This document shows positions 63,760 to 64,000 of a DNA stretch of 64,000 bases, piece after piece. Source of the stretch: Cytobacillus oceanisediminis (GTDB taxonomy: Bacteria; Bacillota; Bacilli; Bacillales; Cytobacillaceae); contig NZ_SOEE01000002.1 in NCBI RefSeq assembly GCF_004366035.1, positions 248,001 through 312,000 on the forward strand, given 5' to 3'. A model generated the notes under the pieces. That model did not search any database. It was given only the letters and a program-made list of their open reading frames with translations, and had not been told where the DNA came from. The number at the start of each line of letters is the position of its first letter. The first letter of the stretch is position 1. Both the position numbers and the translations under genes were made by a program.

Positions 63760-64000
63760 ATGATTGATTTAAGAAGTGATACGGTTACAAAGCCAACTGA
63801 AGAAATGAGGAAAGCGGCTTATGAAGCAGAAGTTGGGGATGACGTATATGGAGAGGATCCATCAATAAATAAATTGGAAGAGACCGCTGCTGAGGTGCTT
63901 GGTAAGGAGGCAGCTCTGTTTGTAACGAGCGGCACGCAGGGAAATCAGATTGCCATCTTAACACATTGCCGTCCGGGCAATGAAATTATTCTCGAAGCAG
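63760..64000 (+). CDS. ltaE: Low-specificity L-threonine aldolase (N-terminal part)
   Basis: Cut by the right edge after 80 codons. [35 protein letters not shown] and [14 protein letters not shown] are the N-terminal signatures of the PLP-dependent threonine aldolase family, which splits threonine (or allo-threonine) into glycine and acetaldehyde. GGTGAGG precedes the ATG. Confidence 0.9.
   Translation, partial: MIDLRSDTVTKPTEEMRKAAYEAEVGDDVYGEDPSINKLEETAAEVLGKEAALFVTSGTQGNQIAILTHCRPGNEIILEA

Overview
The window is chromosomal DNA of a low-GC, endospore-forming Firmicute of the Bacillaceae. Most genes have strong AGGAGG-type ribosome binding sites, often with TTG or GTG starts. The gene set matches: cwlJ spore-cortex hydrolase, a YlbC-like CAP protein, a kip/pxp operon, the queCDE preQ1 operon, menaquinol oxidase qoxABCD, a KinB-like kinase, sigma-B-type promoters and Bacillus-style riboswitches. 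The presence of nirK and nos accessory genes points to a denitrifying environmental species (Cytobacillus- or Mesobacillus-like), but the species cannot be fixed from the sequence. No tRNA, rRNA, insertion sequence, prophage or CRISPR array was seen.

Layout. 1-2.0 kb: hemolysin III (partial), a DUF1836 protein, a small membrane ORF and uppP. 2.1-7.1 kb: a denitrification block, with lipoprotein copper nitrite reductase nirK behind an Fnr-like box, then nosD-nosL-nosY-nosF but no nosZ. 7.1-16 kb: a TolB-like protein, a CorC/CNNM transporter, azoreductase, a DUF218 protein, cwlJ, a CAP protein, class 1A speD and a MerR/DUF3967 protein; the transporter and speD share nearly identical sigma-B-like promoters. 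16-22 kb: YvpB-like C39 peptidase, AbrB-type permease, an ECF sigma/anti-sigma pair, a HAD phosphatase and an OsmC peroxiredoxin. 22-25.5 kb: a TPP riboswitch controlling SDR-thiM-thiD-thiE. 25.5-28 kb: exoA, a G39P-like helicase-loader homologue, and a guanidine-I riboswitch before two SMR guanidinium exporters. 28-34 kb: a stand-alone MurG, a 52-bp tandem repeat, a decayed DUF302 gene, a P-loop kinase/HIT pair, an AI-2E family permease and an SDR. 34-40 kb: a short 5'-nucleotidase-type phosphoesterase, ycsI-ycsG, a second 52-bp array, and pxpA-pxpC-pxpB. 40-48 kb: a HEPN-like/CBS protein, a preQ1 riboswitch with queC-queD-queE, potABCD and a divergent polysaccharide deacetylase. 48-64 kb: an unexplained RNA-like fold, an RND pump with a divergent TetR regulator and paired operators, a KinB-like kinase, an FtsH paralogue, a MATE pump, a second TPP riboswitch with thiT, qoxABCD and the start of ltaE.

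How the parts work together. Two TPP riboswitches link thiamine salvage (thiM/D/E, plus an unexpected SDR) to thiamine import (ThiT). The pxp genes hydrolyse 5-oxoproline and the adjacent NRAMP-like YcsG may import a related substrate. potABCD and speD give polyamine import and synthesis. nirK and qox give nitrite- and oxygen-based respiration.

The items most worth following up are the nosZ-less nos genes beside nirK, the two 52-bp arrays that appear to be one repeat family, the fold at 48.29-48.35 kb, the HEPN-CBS protein, the TPP-controlled SDR, the paired TGAC-N6-GTCA operators, the matched sigma-B promoters and several well-initiated small ORFs.
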